Assembly (NCBI GenBank): GCA_027012915.1
Contig: JALUYN010000541.1
Coordinates: 1 to 42,568, forward strand
Length of the DNA stretch: 42,568 nucleotides
Reading direction: 5' to 3'
Origin: Cellvibrionaceae bacterium
Lineage (GTDB): Bacteria; Pseudomonadota; Gammaproteobacteria; Pseudomonadales; Cellvibrionaceae
Shown one piece after another: positions 33,358-41,448 of this stretch. The position numbers and the translations under genes are program-made. The notes below the pieces were generated by a model that was not told the DNA's origin, made no database searches, and saw only the letters and a list, made by a program, of their open reading frames with translations. Numbering within the stretch: position 1 is the stretch's first letter; each line of letters starts with the position of its first letter.

Positions 33358-34232
33358 AATACAGAATCAAGCACATAACCGAATATCTGTACTCGGACAG
33401 AGTCACCCATTGTTACAACCTGGCTCATGTTATTCCGAGGGATACCCTGCGTCAGAAGTGTACAAATAATAGAATATCGGTGAATCCCATTTCAGCGGCG
33501 GTATCGAAACGCGAAGATTACTTTGGCAATATCGCCTATCACTTCGAGATTCAGCGGTCCCACAAAACCATGATCATTACGGCGTCAAGCGAGGTCGTTA
33601 CCAGCCCTCAGCACGCAGCCCTGGACATGGATTTCGGACTTACCTGCCGGGAGGCCAGACAATTACTGGCCTCTGATCATTCCTATGAGACCCTGATGGC
33701 ACGGGAGTTTATGCTCGACTCGCCAATGATCAAGGTGTTTCCTGGAATCATAGAGTATGCCGCGCCCTTATTTGAAGATGATCGGCCACTGTTGTCGGCC
33801 GTCAATGAACTGACTCGGAAAATATTCCGCGATTTTGAATACAGCCCCGAGGCCACCAGCATCGCAACGCCGCTGGTGGACGTATTTCAGCAACGCAAGG
33901 GCGTGTGTCAGGACTTTGCCCATTTGCAGATCGCCTGCCTCAGGGGGTTGGGCTTTCCCGCCAAATACGTATCCGGTTATCTGGAAACCCTGCCACCGCC
34001 GGGACAGGAAAAACTGGTGGGTGCGGATGCGAGCCATGCCTGGTTGTCGGTGTTCTCGCCCACCGAAGGCTGGTTCGAGTTTGATCCAACCAACGACTGT
34101 GTTGCCGGTGAGCAGCATATCATTACGTCATGGGGACGGGATTTTTCCGATGTGACGCCACTGCGAGGAGTGATTTTTGGCGGTGGTGACGACTCCAATC
34201 TCAGTGTCTCGGTGGACGTTGCCAGAATCTGA
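33354..34232 (+). CDS. Transglutaminase-like peptidase, last gene of the cassette
   Basis: A 292-residue transglutaminase-like protein with N-terminal beta domain (MKYRIKHITEYLYSDRVTHC) and triad Cys185 (KGVCQDFAH), His228 (DASHAWLSVF) and Asp244 (FEFDPTND). It starts at a GTG overlapping the previous stop by four bases (GTGA) behind GGGAGG, so it is translationally coupled to the ATP-grasp/alpha-E gene. In this system the peptidases are thought to trim or reverse the amide bonds made by the ligases. It ends 9 bases before the convergent yqcC stop. Confidence 0.92.
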   Translation: MKYRIKHITEYLYSDRVTHCYNLAHVIPRDTLRQKCTNNRISVNPISAAVSKREDYFGNIAYHFEIQRSHKTMIITASSEVVTSPQHAALDMDFGLTCREARQLLASDHSYETLMAREFMLDSPMIKVFPGIIEYAAPLFEDDRPLLSAVNELTRKIFRDFEYSPEATSIATPLVDVFQQRKGVCQDFAHLQIACLRGLGFPAKYVSGYLETLPPPGQEKLVGADASHAWLSVFSPTEGWFEFDPTNDCVAGEQHIITSWGRDFSDVTPLRGVIFGGGDDSNLSVSVDVARI

Positions 34233-34241
34233 AACTCGTCT

Positions 34242-34568
34242 TCAGGCGTGGCTGATAATGCGGTCAATTTCCGCAAGCGCGTTGATCAGTTCTGCTGCGG
34301 CAATGGTCATGGGCTTGAAGTACTCTTCGGCCATGGGGGCAATACCGCATTTTTCGGGCAGTGCCGCTTTGTTTTCTGCCAGTAATAACATTCTTTCCAG
34401 AAACACAAATTGCAACCACTGAGGAAAACTCAGGGTATCAATACAAAACGGTTGCGTACTGGCCAGCGCCTCCGCTGTGGGTGCTTCACCTTGCCACAGA
34501 TTCAGATTTCTCAATTCACATTCAAGATCAATCAGTGCGGCGTGGAGTGCTATATGGCGGTCGCTCAT
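34242..34568 (-). CDS. yqcC: YqcC family protein
   Basis: A 108-residue protein of the YqcC (DUF446) family: LDLECELRNLNLW-like N-terminus, then FPQWLQFVFLERM in the centre and FKPMTIAAAEL near the end. It is all-helical and of unknown function, restricted mostly to Gammaproteobacteria. Its ATG overlaps the dinG stop by one base (TGATG), so it is cotranslated with the helicase; the family's role there is not known. Confidence 0.85.
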   Translation of the reverse strand: MSDRHIALHAALIDLECELRNLNLWQGEAPTAEALASTQPFCIDTLSFPQWLQFVFLERMLLLAENKAALPEKCGIAPMAEEYFKPMTIAAAELINALAEIDRIISHA

Positions 34569-36694
34569 CAGCTTATCTTCTGTGTAAAAGGGGGAAGTGA
34601 GTTGAGAATGGCCTTGCCGTAGCGCCGGGTGACTACGCGCCGGTCGAGCAGGCTGATGGTGCCACTGTCGGTTTCCGTTCTCAGCAGGCGACCACAGGCC
34701 TGCACCAGGCGGATGGCTGCGTCCGGTACGGTAATTTCCATAAACGGATTACCACCACGGTTTTCGATCCACTCCGCCAGAGAGGCTTCAACGGGATCAT
34801 CTGGAACGGCAAACGGGATTTTGGCGATCACAACGTGGCTGCAGTAGTCGCCGGGCAGATCCACGCCTTCGGCAAAGCTTGCCAGTCCGAAAATCACACT
34901 GCCTTGACCATCGTCGATACGGGCCTTGTGCTCGTCGATTAATGCCTGCTTGGAGCGGTCGCCCTGCATTAGTATCAGATCCTGCCACTCGCCGGGTAGG
35001 CTCTCTTGAACGTCCCACATCTGACGTTTTGACGAGAACAGCACCAGGCTGCCCTTGTCTCGATCCAGTAACTCCGGAAGGCTGTCAATGACCATTTGCG
35101 TATGGGCCTGGGCATTGCTGGCATCGGTGGCTTGGGAGGGGACTTGCAGTGTCCCGGCCGCGGTAAAATCGAAAGGGCTGGGAACTACCTGATAGTGACT
35201 GTCGGACGGTGTGCCCGAGCGCATCTGGAAACGTCCGAAGTTACCCAGTGCCGTCAGGGTTGCCGAGGTAACCACAGCACCGCAGCATTGGTTCCAAAGA
35301 CTGTATTGCAGAGTGTGTGACGCCAGAATCGGGCTTGAGCAAATTTCAAAATCGAGATTGCCACTTTGTTCTACCAGGGTAAACCAGCGTGCTTTGGGTA
35401 CGTGTCCTTCTCCGTCGGGCACCGCGTAACAGGCCCATAGGTCACGATTGGCTTCCGCCCGGGATTGCCAGATACCGAACACCGGGAAGGCGTTTTCGAG
35501 ATCCACTTTGGGCACCGAACAATGGGCGTCTTCCATTGCTTCATTGAGCTCGTTGACGATCTTGTTCAGCAGCTCCGACAGGCGATCAAAAGCTCGCTTG
35601 ATGTGCAGGCTTTGTTCCTGAATGTCCTCGGGTATTACACCGTTCTCAAAGCGATAGCGGGGCGTATGGTCGGTGGGGTCGATGGTGTCCGCCAGGTGTT
35701 GGATGGCGGGAATCACCTTGTCGAGCTCCTGTTTAGCGTCGAGGGTGGCGGCGGGTAATTGCTCGGCAAAGCGGTCCACATTGCCAGCGCCGCTGATGAC
35801 ACCCATCAGATTGCTCAGTTGTTTGTGACTCTGGTCCAGCCATTTGGTGGTGCTGATCAGGCGACTGTGATGGGCAAAGTGGTTGAGGGCTTTGTCTGGC
35901 AGATGATGCCCTTCATCGAAGATGTAAATACTGTCTTCCGGAGCGGGGAGGATCGCGCCTCCGCCCAGTGCCAGATCCGCCAGCACTAGATCGTGGTTAG
36001 TGACAATACAGTCGGTATTGCCCAGATTGTCTCTGGCTTTGAGAAAACTGCAGGCCGAAACATTGGCGCAGCGTCGGCCGGTGCATTGACGATGATCGGT
36101 CGTGATGCGCTGCCAGTCTTCGTCTTCTATGCCGTCTTTCCAAGCGTCGCGGTCACCGTCCCAGTCGTTGGATGCCAGCGCTTGCACCATAGATTCATAG
36201 ATTTTCACAGACTGCTCAGTAACTTGAGGCATTTCGTCTTCGTAGAGTGCCTGATTGGGATCGCGGCTGCCTTCCACTTCTGTCAGCAGCTTATCCAGTT
36301 TGGACAGGCACAGATATCGACCTCGTCCCTTTGCCAGCGACACGGTGAAATGAAGCCCACTGTGGCGCAGCAGTTCGGGAATATCTTTGTAGATGACCTG
36401 CTCTTGCAGGGCCACTGTAGCCGTGGAAACCACCAACTTTTTGCCCATGGCTTTGGCGATGGGCAGGGCGGCGAGCAGGTAAGCCACTGTTTTGCCGGTA
36501 CCTGTGCCGGCTTCCACCACGCAGATATGTCCTTCGCTGTCTCGCACCTCTTCATCGTTGAGATTGATATTACCCAGTGTCTTGGCCACTTCTGCGATCA
36601 TCAGCTTCTGACCGTAGCGGGCCTTGAGCCCCTTGGAGTTGAGAAACTCGCTGTAGGCGCCCTGAATGGTTTTCTTTAGATCGTTGGTCAACAT
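34568..36694 (-). CDS. dinG: ATP-dependent DNA helicase DinG
   Basis: XPD-like superfamily 2 helicase that unwinds DNA 5' to 3', including D-loops, R-loops and G-quadruplexes, during repair. The 708 residues match the E. coli protein length. Walker A is EAGTGTGKT (61-69), the DEAH-type box is DEGH (260-263), and cysteines 129, 204, 209 and 215 would bind the 4Fe-4S cluster. The C-terminal motif VVIAKIPFAVP and QACGRLLR (motif VI) complete the helicase. I see no evident LexA box in the 170-bp upstream region. yqcC is coupled downstream. Confidence 0.93.
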   Translation of the reverse strand: MLTNDLKKTIQGAYSEFLNSKGLKARYGQKLMIAEVAKTLGNINLNDEEVRDSEGHICVVEAGTGTGKTVAYLLAALPIAKAMGKKLVVSTATVALQEQVIYKDIPELLRHSGLHFTVSLAKGRGRYLCLSKLDKLLTEVEGSRDPNQALYEDEMPQVTEQSVKIYESMVQALASNDWDGDRDAWKDGIEDEDWQRITTDHRQCTGRRCANVSACSFLKARDNLGNTDCIVTNHDLVLADLALGGGAILPAPEDSIYIFDEGHHLPDKALNHFAHHSRLISTTKWLDQSHKQLSNLMGVISGAGNVDRFAEQLPAATLDAKQELDKVIPAIQHLADTIDPTDHTPRYRFENGVIPEDIQEQSLHIKRAFDRLSELLNKIVNELNEAMEDAHCSVPKVDLENAFPVFGIWQSRAEANRDLWACYAVPDGEGHVPKARWFTLVEQSGNLDFEICSSPILASHTLQYSLWNQCCGAVVTSATLTALGNFGRFQMRSGTPSDSHYQVVPSPFDFTAAGTLQVPSQATDASNAQAHTQMVIDSLPELLDRDKGSLVLFSSKRQMWDVQESLPGEWQDLILMQGDRSKQALIDEHKARIDDGQGSVIFGLASFAEGVDLPGDYCSHVVIAKIPFAVPDDPVEASLAEWIENRGGNPFMEITVPDAAIRLVQACGRLLRTETDSGTISLLDRRVVTRRYGKAILNSLPPFTQKIS

Positions 36695-36801
36695 GGCTTG
36701 CGAATGAGTCTGCGGTAGCTTCTTTAAATGGTGGCGAATCTTACCCTTTTATACCGGGAAACTCATCCGCCGGGCGTTTGAAATGCTACCGAACATTAGA
36801 A

Positions 36802-36830
36802 TTGACTAAATTAGTATTACCTAATATTAT
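36802..36830 (+). promoter_or_regulatory. Promoter and operator of the sulfide-detoxification operon
   Basis: TTGACT (36802-36807), 17-base spacer, TATTAT (36825-36830) is a near-consensus sigma-70 promoter. The inverted repeat ATTAG-TATTAC-CTAAT (36810-36825) fills the spacer. Operons of this content are often repressed by ArsR-type persulfide sensors (BigR/SqrR/YgaV) that bind AT-rich palindromes overlapping the promoter; no such gene is in the window. Repressor identity is inferred. Confidence 0.7.
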
Positions 36831-36864
36831 TTGAGTTATAAGCATAGTTCTGGAGGATCTAAGA

Positions 36865-37401
36865 ATGTCGTACACCACGATAAGCGCCAATGAATTCGCT
36901 GATTTGCACCGCAAAGACGGCGTCAGTCTGTGCATTGATGTGCGCACCAACGGCGAGTTCAAAGGCGGTTTTTGCCTGGGAAGTCACAACTTGCCCCTGC
37001 AGGATCTGTCTCTGGATTCTGTAAATGAATTTCTCAAAGACAGGGATCACGATCAGAACCTGCCGGTGTATCTGATGTGCCTGGCGGGTAAGCGCGCGGT
37101 GATGGCTGCGGAGAAGTTGGCGGGTAGATTAAACAGTCCGGTTGTGGTGGTTGAAGGAGGGGTGAATGCCTTGCCGCTGGACGTGATGCAAGTGACAGAT
37201 CAAGGTGTGCTGCCACTGGATCGTCAGGTGCGTATTGCTATCGGCTCGCTGGTGCTGGTTGGAATACTGCTCGGCACCCTGGTTGATCCTCGGGGTTATG
37301 TACTGTCGGCTTTCGTGGGGTGTGGCTTGATCTATGCGGGAATCACAGACAACTGCATGATGGCTCGCCTGATTGCGCGCATGCCCTGGAATCAGGCTTG
37401 A
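36865..37401 (+). CDS. Rhodanese-like protein with C-terminal membrane segment (YgaP type)
   Basis: A 178-residue protein. The N-terminal rhodanese domain (1-110) carries CIDVRTNGEF and the active-site loop CLAGKRA with Cys72, which accepts a sulfane sulfur. Residues about 122-165 form two hydrophobic membrane segments, VRIAIGSLVLVGILLGTLV and YVLSAFVGCGLIYAGIT, followed by CMMARLIARMPWN as in YgaP/DUF2892. It is thus a membrane-anchored sulfurtransferase with the active site in the cytoplasm. GGAGGAT precedes the ATG. First gene of a three-gene operon with a TauE permease and a persulfide dioxygenase. Confidence 0.9.
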   Translation: MSYTTISANEFADLHRKDGVSLCIDVRTNGEFKGGFCLGSHNLPLQDLSLDSVNEFLKDRDHDQNLPVYLMCLAGKRAVMAAEKLAGRLNSPVVVVEGGVNALPLDVMQVTDQGVLPLDRQVRIAIGSLVLVGILLGTLVDPRGYVLSAFVGCGLIYAGITDNCMMARLIARMPWNQA

Positions 37402-37405
37402 GCCT

Positions 37406-38221
37406 GTGACCATCGCCGTCGGTTTGTTGATTGGCCTGGTGCTAGGGCTGACTGGCGCCGGTGGCTCTTTGTTTGCTGTTCCGCTGCTGGCGCTGCTGTT
37501 GCATATGCCACTTCAGCAGGCGACGGGGGTCGCGTTGGGGGCGGTGGCCGCCAGTGCTTTCTTTGGAGTGTTACAGCGCGATCGCAGCGATATTGCCTGG
37601 ACTCCCGCGCTGGTAATCCTGGTGGGTGGCTCCCTGAGTGCGCCGTTAGGGCGTTGGTTAAGTGCCTATTTTGATGAGTTGTGGTTGCTAGCAGCGTTTT
37701 CGTTGTTGTTGTTGTGGGTAGCTTTTTCTATGTGGCGCCAGGCGTTGGCCTCCCCGGACAAGGCTCAGGTGCTGAGAGCAGGCAGCGGCCATTCTGAATC
37801 AGTTCATCCCCAGGCTTACTGTGAAAAAGTTGATGGCCAGTGGCGCTTGGGCGCCCCCTGCGTTGCCGTGGCTGGACTGGGCGGCATCGGGGCCGGTGTG
37901 TTGTCGGGGTTGTTGGGTGTCGGTGGCGGTTTTGTGATTGTGCCGTTGCTGACACTGGTTGCGGGACTGACTATGCAGCAGGCCGTGGCGTCTTCGTTAT
38001 TGGTAATCTCATTGGTCAGCGGCAGCGGGTTTCTCAGCTACTGCTGGTTCAGCGGGGGACTGGATTATTTGGTGCTGTTGCAGGTTTCTATAGGCGGCGT
38101 CGTGGGAATGTTGTTGGGAGGGCGCTTTGCTGAGCGTCTGGCGGGTCCCCATTTGCAGCAGGGATTCGCTGGAATGTTATTGCTGACTCTGGCCGCTATG
38201 TGGCTGGCAGCGCTGGGTTGA
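37406..38221 (+). CDS. TauE/SafE-family sulfite exporter-like permease
   Basis: A 271-residue multi-pass membrane protein with the typical repeated halves: LVLGLTGAGGSLFAVPLL near the N-terminus and LSGLLGVGGGFVIVPLLT in the second half, separated by a hydrophilic loop. Family members move sulfite, sulfoacetate or thiosulfate-like anions; next to persulfide dioxygenase, whose product is sulfite, sulfite export is the natural inference. The start is uncertain: the GTG at 37406 lies five bases past the rhodanese stop, while an upstream in-frame ATG at 37373 would overlap it. Confidence 0.88.
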   Translation: MTIAVGLLIGLVLGLTGAGGSLFAVPLLALLLHMPLQQATGVALGAVAASAFFGVLQRDRSDIAWTPALVILVGGSLSAPLGRWLSAYFDELWLLAAFSLLLLWVAFSMWRQALASPDKAQVLRAGSGHSESVHPQAYCEKVDGQWRLGAPCVAVAGLGGIGAGVLSGLLGVGGGFVIVPLLTLVAGLTMQQAVASSLLVISLVSGSGFLSYCWFSGGLDYLVLLQVSIGGVVGMLLGGRFAERLAGPHLQQGFAGMLLLTLAAMWLAALG

Positions 38222-38239
38222 ATATATAGGAGAAAGAAC

Positions 38240-38929
38240 ATGATATTTCGTCAATTGTTTGATGCCAAGAGTTCGACATACACTTATCTGCTTGCCGACG
38301 AAACAACACACGAAGCTCTGATGATCGATCCGGTATTGGATCAGTTGGAGCGCTACGTGCAGTTACTGCAAGAATTGGAATTGGGGCTCCGGTACGCATT
38401 GGATACCCACGTTCACGCTGATCATATTACGGCCTTGGGGGCGCTTCGCGAAGCTACGGGTTGCACAACTATGATGGGACAACAGAGTGTCGCTCACTGC
38501 GTTTCCGATAAGTTTTGTGATGGCGATATTCTTCAAGTGGGCAAGTTGTCAGTTAGGGTCATGTACACGCCGGGCCACACCGATGATTCCTACAGCTTCT
38601 ACGTGCCGGATTTCAACGCGGTATTTACCGGAGATACCTTGTTGATTCGCGGTACAGGACGCACCGATTTTCAAAATGGTGATTCTATGCAGCAATACGA
38701 CAGCCTGTTCAATAAGTTGCTAAAGCTGCCATCATCTACCCGAGTGTTTCCGGGACATGATTACAAGGGTTGGACAGAGAGCACCATTGCTGAAGAGCGC
38801 CTTCACAATCCTCGCTTACAAGTTTCTACGCAACAGCAGTACGTGGAGTTGATGGCGGCTCTGAACCTGCCGAATCCGGCACAAATGGATATTGCAGTGC
38901 CTGCTAATCAGCGTTGTGGTATGGCCTAG
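38240..38929 (+). CDS. Persulfide dioxygenase (ETHE1/Blh-like metallo-beta-lactamase fold)
   Basis: Oxidises glutathione persulfide to sulfite with O2. The 229-residue protein has the metal motif THVHADH (His57, His59, Asp61, His62), His113 in PGHT, Asp132 in TGDTLLIRGTGRTDF, and His173 in PGHDYKG. The GTGRTDF segment after the Asp is characteristic of the persulfide dioxygenase branch rather than glyoxalase II. AGGAGAAAG precedes the ATG. It completes the sulfide-detoxification operon, making the sulfite that the TauE-like permease may export. Confidence 0.92.
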   Translation: MIFRQLFDAKSSTYTYLLADETTHEALMIDPVLDQLERYVQLLQELELGLRYALDTHVHADHITALGALREATGCTTMMGQQSVAHCVSDKFCDGDILQVGKLSVRVMYTPGHTDDSYSFYVPDFNAVFTGDTLLIRGTGRTDFQNGDSMQQYDSLFNKLLKLPSSTRVFPGHDYKGWTESTIAEERLHNPRLQVSTQQQYVELMAALNLPNPAQMDIAVPANQRCGMA

Positions 38930-38947
38930 GGCCCGGCCTTTTGGCTA

Positions 38948-40267
38948 TCAGGTTTGACTGACCACCGATGTCACCTGACCCTCGGCCAGAGTGCTGGTGA
39001 TAATGTCGCCCTCGCATAGTTGCTTGGCGGAGTGAACCACTTGACCCTTTGCGTCGCGTGTTACTGAGTAGCCGCGCTGCAGTGTATTCAGAGGGTTGAG
39101 ACTGTTCAGTAGTGCCAGTTGTTGGGCAAAGGCCTGTTGTTTGCCGCCCAGAGCGTAGTGCATGTGTTGTTGCAGTTGCCCGCCCAGGTGCTGCAACTTG
39201 TCTTTAAGGTGGTAGATATAGGGCTCTGGGTTAGTTGTTTCCAGTCGGTGCCAGAATTGCTCCAGTTTGTGCTCTTGCTCCACCAGCTTCTGCTCGATTG
39301 CCTGATGCAGGCGATTCTCCAGAAAATCCAAAGTCTGCGCTTGCGCCTGTAGCTTTTGTCCCGGGTGCTGCAGTCGCGCCTGAAGGTGATCCAAACGGGT
39401 TTGCGCCTTATCTATATGGCGCTGCATGGTTTCTTCCAGCAGAATTTCGTAACTGCAAAACTGTTGCAGCATAGCTTCTCCATCCGGTGTGAGTACTTCT
39501 GCGGCGGCGGAGGGCGTGGGGGCGCGGTAGTCCGCCACAAAATCCGCGATGGTGTAGTCCACTTCGTGTCCCACAGCGCTGACGACCGGGATGCGGCTGG
39601 CAGCGATGGCGCGGGCAACCATTTCTTCGTTAAAACTCCACAGATCTTCCAGTGAACCACCTCCGCGCCCGACAATTAATACGTCGCAATCACTGAGGCG
39701 GTTGGCGGTCTCCAGTGCTCGCACGATTTGTGATGGCGCTTCTGCGCCTTGTACCGCAACGGGAAAAATCGATACCGGAATGCTGGGGAAGCGACGTTCC
39801 AGTACGTGCAAAATGTCGCGCACGGCAGCCCCGGTGGGTGAGGTTATGACGCCAATATGTTCGGGCACCTCTGGCAGTGGCTGCTTGTAAGCGGGGTCGA
39901 ACAATCCCTCGTGGTGTAGTTTGGCTTTAAGCTGATCGAAGGCGCGGTGCAGTGCTCCCTGACCGGCGTCTTCCATATGTTCTACGATAAGCTGATAGTC
40001 GCCGCGGCCCTCGTACAGACTGACTCTAGCGCGCAGCAGCACCTGTTGGCCTTGCTGCGGGGGTTGTCGCACCAGTTGATTGCGATTGCGGAACATGGCG
40101 CAGCGAACCTGGGCTCCGGAATCCTTTAGAGTGAAGTACCAGTGCCCGGAAGAAGGGCGGGCAACATTGGAAAGCTCGCCTTCAATCCACAGCAGTGACA
40201 TATGAGTTTCGAGCAGCTGTCGCGCTTTCCGATTCAATTGGCTGACCGTCAATATGTCCCGTTGCAT
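38948..40267 (-). CDS. xseA: Exodeoxyribonuclease VII large subunit
   Basis: Large subunit of ExoVII, which degrades single-stranded DNA in repair. The 439-residue protein has the N-terminal OB fold (WIEGELSNVARPSSGHWYFT), the catalytic region IGVITSPTGAAVRDILHVL, GRGGGSLEDLWSFNEE and VVSAVGHEVDYTIADFVAD, and a long glutamine- and leucine-rich coiled-coil C-terminal part (about 270-400). No strong ribosome site is seen before the ATG at 40267. It points away from guaB, with a crotonase gene in between, while xseA and guaB are direct neighbours in many Gammaproteobacteria. Confidence 0.95.
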   Translation of the reverse strand: MQRDILTVSQLNRKARQLLETHMSLLWIEGELSNVARPSSGHWYFTLKDSGAQVRCAMFRNRNQLVRQPPQQGQQVLLRARVSLYEGRGDYQLIVEHMEDAGQGALHRAFDQLKAKLHHEGLFDPAYKQPLPEVPEHIGVITSPTGAAVRDILHVLERRFPSIPVSIFPVAVQGAEAPSQIVRALETANRLSDCDVLIVGRGGGSLEDLWSFNEEMVARAIAASRIPVVSAVGHEVDYTIADFVADYRAPTPSAAAEVLTPDGEAMLQQFCSYEILLEETMQRHIDKAQTRLDHLQARLQHPGQKLQAQAQTLDFLENRLHQAIEQKLVEQEHKLEQFWHRLETTNPEPYIYHLKDKLQHLGGQLQQHMHYALGGKQQAFAQQLALLNSLNPLNTLQRGYSVTRDAKGQVVHSAKQLCEGDIITSTLAEGQVTSVVSQT

Positions 40268-40461
40268 GGCAGTTCTGAAATTCCGTCTGATAATTTAGAG
40301 AGGCGATTCTACGTGAGGACGCCGCGAAAAAGAATGAGTCTGGATGATCGGTGCGTTTTGAACGATTTCGCCAACCCCTCTGCGCAGTTTGGTGGATAGT
40401 TTCACTGTATGATGGAAAATTAAAATTGCCGTAATAAGAATAACCATTTGGGAGAGCAGCA

Positions 40462-41241
40462 ATGACTCAGGAACCACAGGCAGTAACTGTAGAAAAAGAC
40501 GGGCCAGTCACCACGATTATTTTGCATCGTCCCCAGGCCAGAAATGCGGTTGATGGACCGACGGCCCTGAAGCTGGAACAGGCATTTCAGGCTTTCGAAG
40601 AGGATGACCAAGCCAAGGTTGCTGTGTTTTATGGTGATGGTGGCGTGTTTTGCGCGGGAGCCGATCTCAAAGCGGTAGCAGATCCTGAGCGTCGCAATCG
40701 CATTGATCCTGAGGGACCAGGTCCTATGGGTCCTTCGCGTATGTTGTTGAGTAAGCCGGTGATTGGCGCCATTGAAGGGCACGCGGTAGCGGGCGGTCTG
40801 GAGCTGTCACTCTGGTGTGATATGCGCGTGGTGACTGAAGAAGCCGTTCTTGGAGTCTTTTGTCGTCGCTGGGGGGTGCCCCTGATCGACGGCGGCACCG
40901 TTCGACTGCCCCGACTGATCGGGCATAGCCGCGCTATGGATTTGATGCTGACGGGGCGCCCGGTAGAGGCTCAGGAAGCTCTGGCGATGGGATTGGTAAA
41001 TCGCGTTGTAGCCGTTGGCAGTGCTCGAGCTGAGGCTGAAAAGTTGGCGCATACCATCGCCGGTTTCCCGCAGGAGTGCATGAAGGCAGATCGTCTCAGC
41101 GCCTATCAGCAATGGGATTTGTCTCTGAACGAAGCGCTGGTAAATGAGGGGCGCTGTGCGCAGCGGGTGCTGGAGCAGGAAGGCATCAGCGGTGCGGCGG
41201 CATTTGCGTCGGGTAAGGGGCGTCACGGGACTTTTGAGTAA
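40462..41241 (+). CDS. Enoyl-CoA hydratase/isomerase-family protein (crotonase)
   Basis: A 259-residue crotonase. The oxyanion segment FCAGADLK (about 63-70) and GGLELSLWCD with Glu114 are intact. The second catalytic Glu of hydratases, normally in FGxPE, is replaced: the segment reads VLGVFCRRWGVPLIDGG (129-145), with no acidic residue at the site. This occurs in a recognised subgroup of crotonases and makes simple hydration doubtful; isomerase or lyase chemistry is possible. GGGAGAG precedes the ATG. It lies between divergent xseA and guaB, and ends at a strong hairpin. Confidence 0.88.
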   Translation: MTQEPQAVTVEKDGPVTTIILHRPQARNAVDGPTALKLEQAFQAFEEDDQAKVAVFYGDGGVFCAGADLKAVADPERRNRIDPEGPGPMGPSRMLLSKPVIGAIEGHAVAGGLELSLWCDMRVVTEEAVLGVFCRRWGVPLIDGGTVRLPRLIGHSRAMDLMLTGRPVEAQEALAMGLVNRVVAVGSARAEAEKLAHTIAGFPQECMKADRLSAYQQWDLSLNEALVNEGRCAQRVLEQEGISGAAAFASGKGRHGTFE

Positions 41242-41248
41242 TTGTTCA

Positions 41249-41290
41249 GCACATAGCCGGCGATGGAACCTGAGACGGCGGGCTATGTGC
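41249..41290 (+). terminator. Terminator-like hairpin after the crotonase gene
   Basis: GCACATAGCC (41249-41258) and GGCTATGTGC (41281-41290) form a perfect 10-bp stem with a 22-base loop eight bases after the crotonase stop. It is followed by AATGATTTTC, a broken T-tract. It probably separates the crotonase transcript from guaB. Confidence 0.65.
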
Positions 41291-41358
41291 AATGATTTTC
41301 TGGCGTAAGTGCAAAAAATAGCGGCGCTTGCAGCTTTCATTCCAACCTGTTTTTGGCC

Positions 41359-41371
41359 TATAATGGCGCGC
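41359..41371 (+). promoter_or_regulatory. guaB promoter -10 with GC-rich discriminator
   Basis: A perfect TATAAT (41359-41364) is followed directly by GGCGCGC. A GC-rich discriminator is the usual mark of promoters inhibited by ppGpp, and guaB is stringently controlled in E. coli. The -35 is poor: TTCATT at 41336-41341, 17 bases upstream, matches only weakly. Confidence 0.6.
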
Positions 41372-41448
41372 TTCTCAGAATCAGCCCCCTGACGTTTGTT
41401 CAGCAGCTGGCTGGTCTACGCATCGATTGTAATAGGTTGGGATTCCTT

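Noticed and set aside
38923..38942. GGCC-rich inverted repeat followed by TTTT between the persulfide dioxygenase and xseA
   Set aside because: Only 4-bp stems with competing pairings are possible, and it overlaps the stop codon; too weak to call a terminator.
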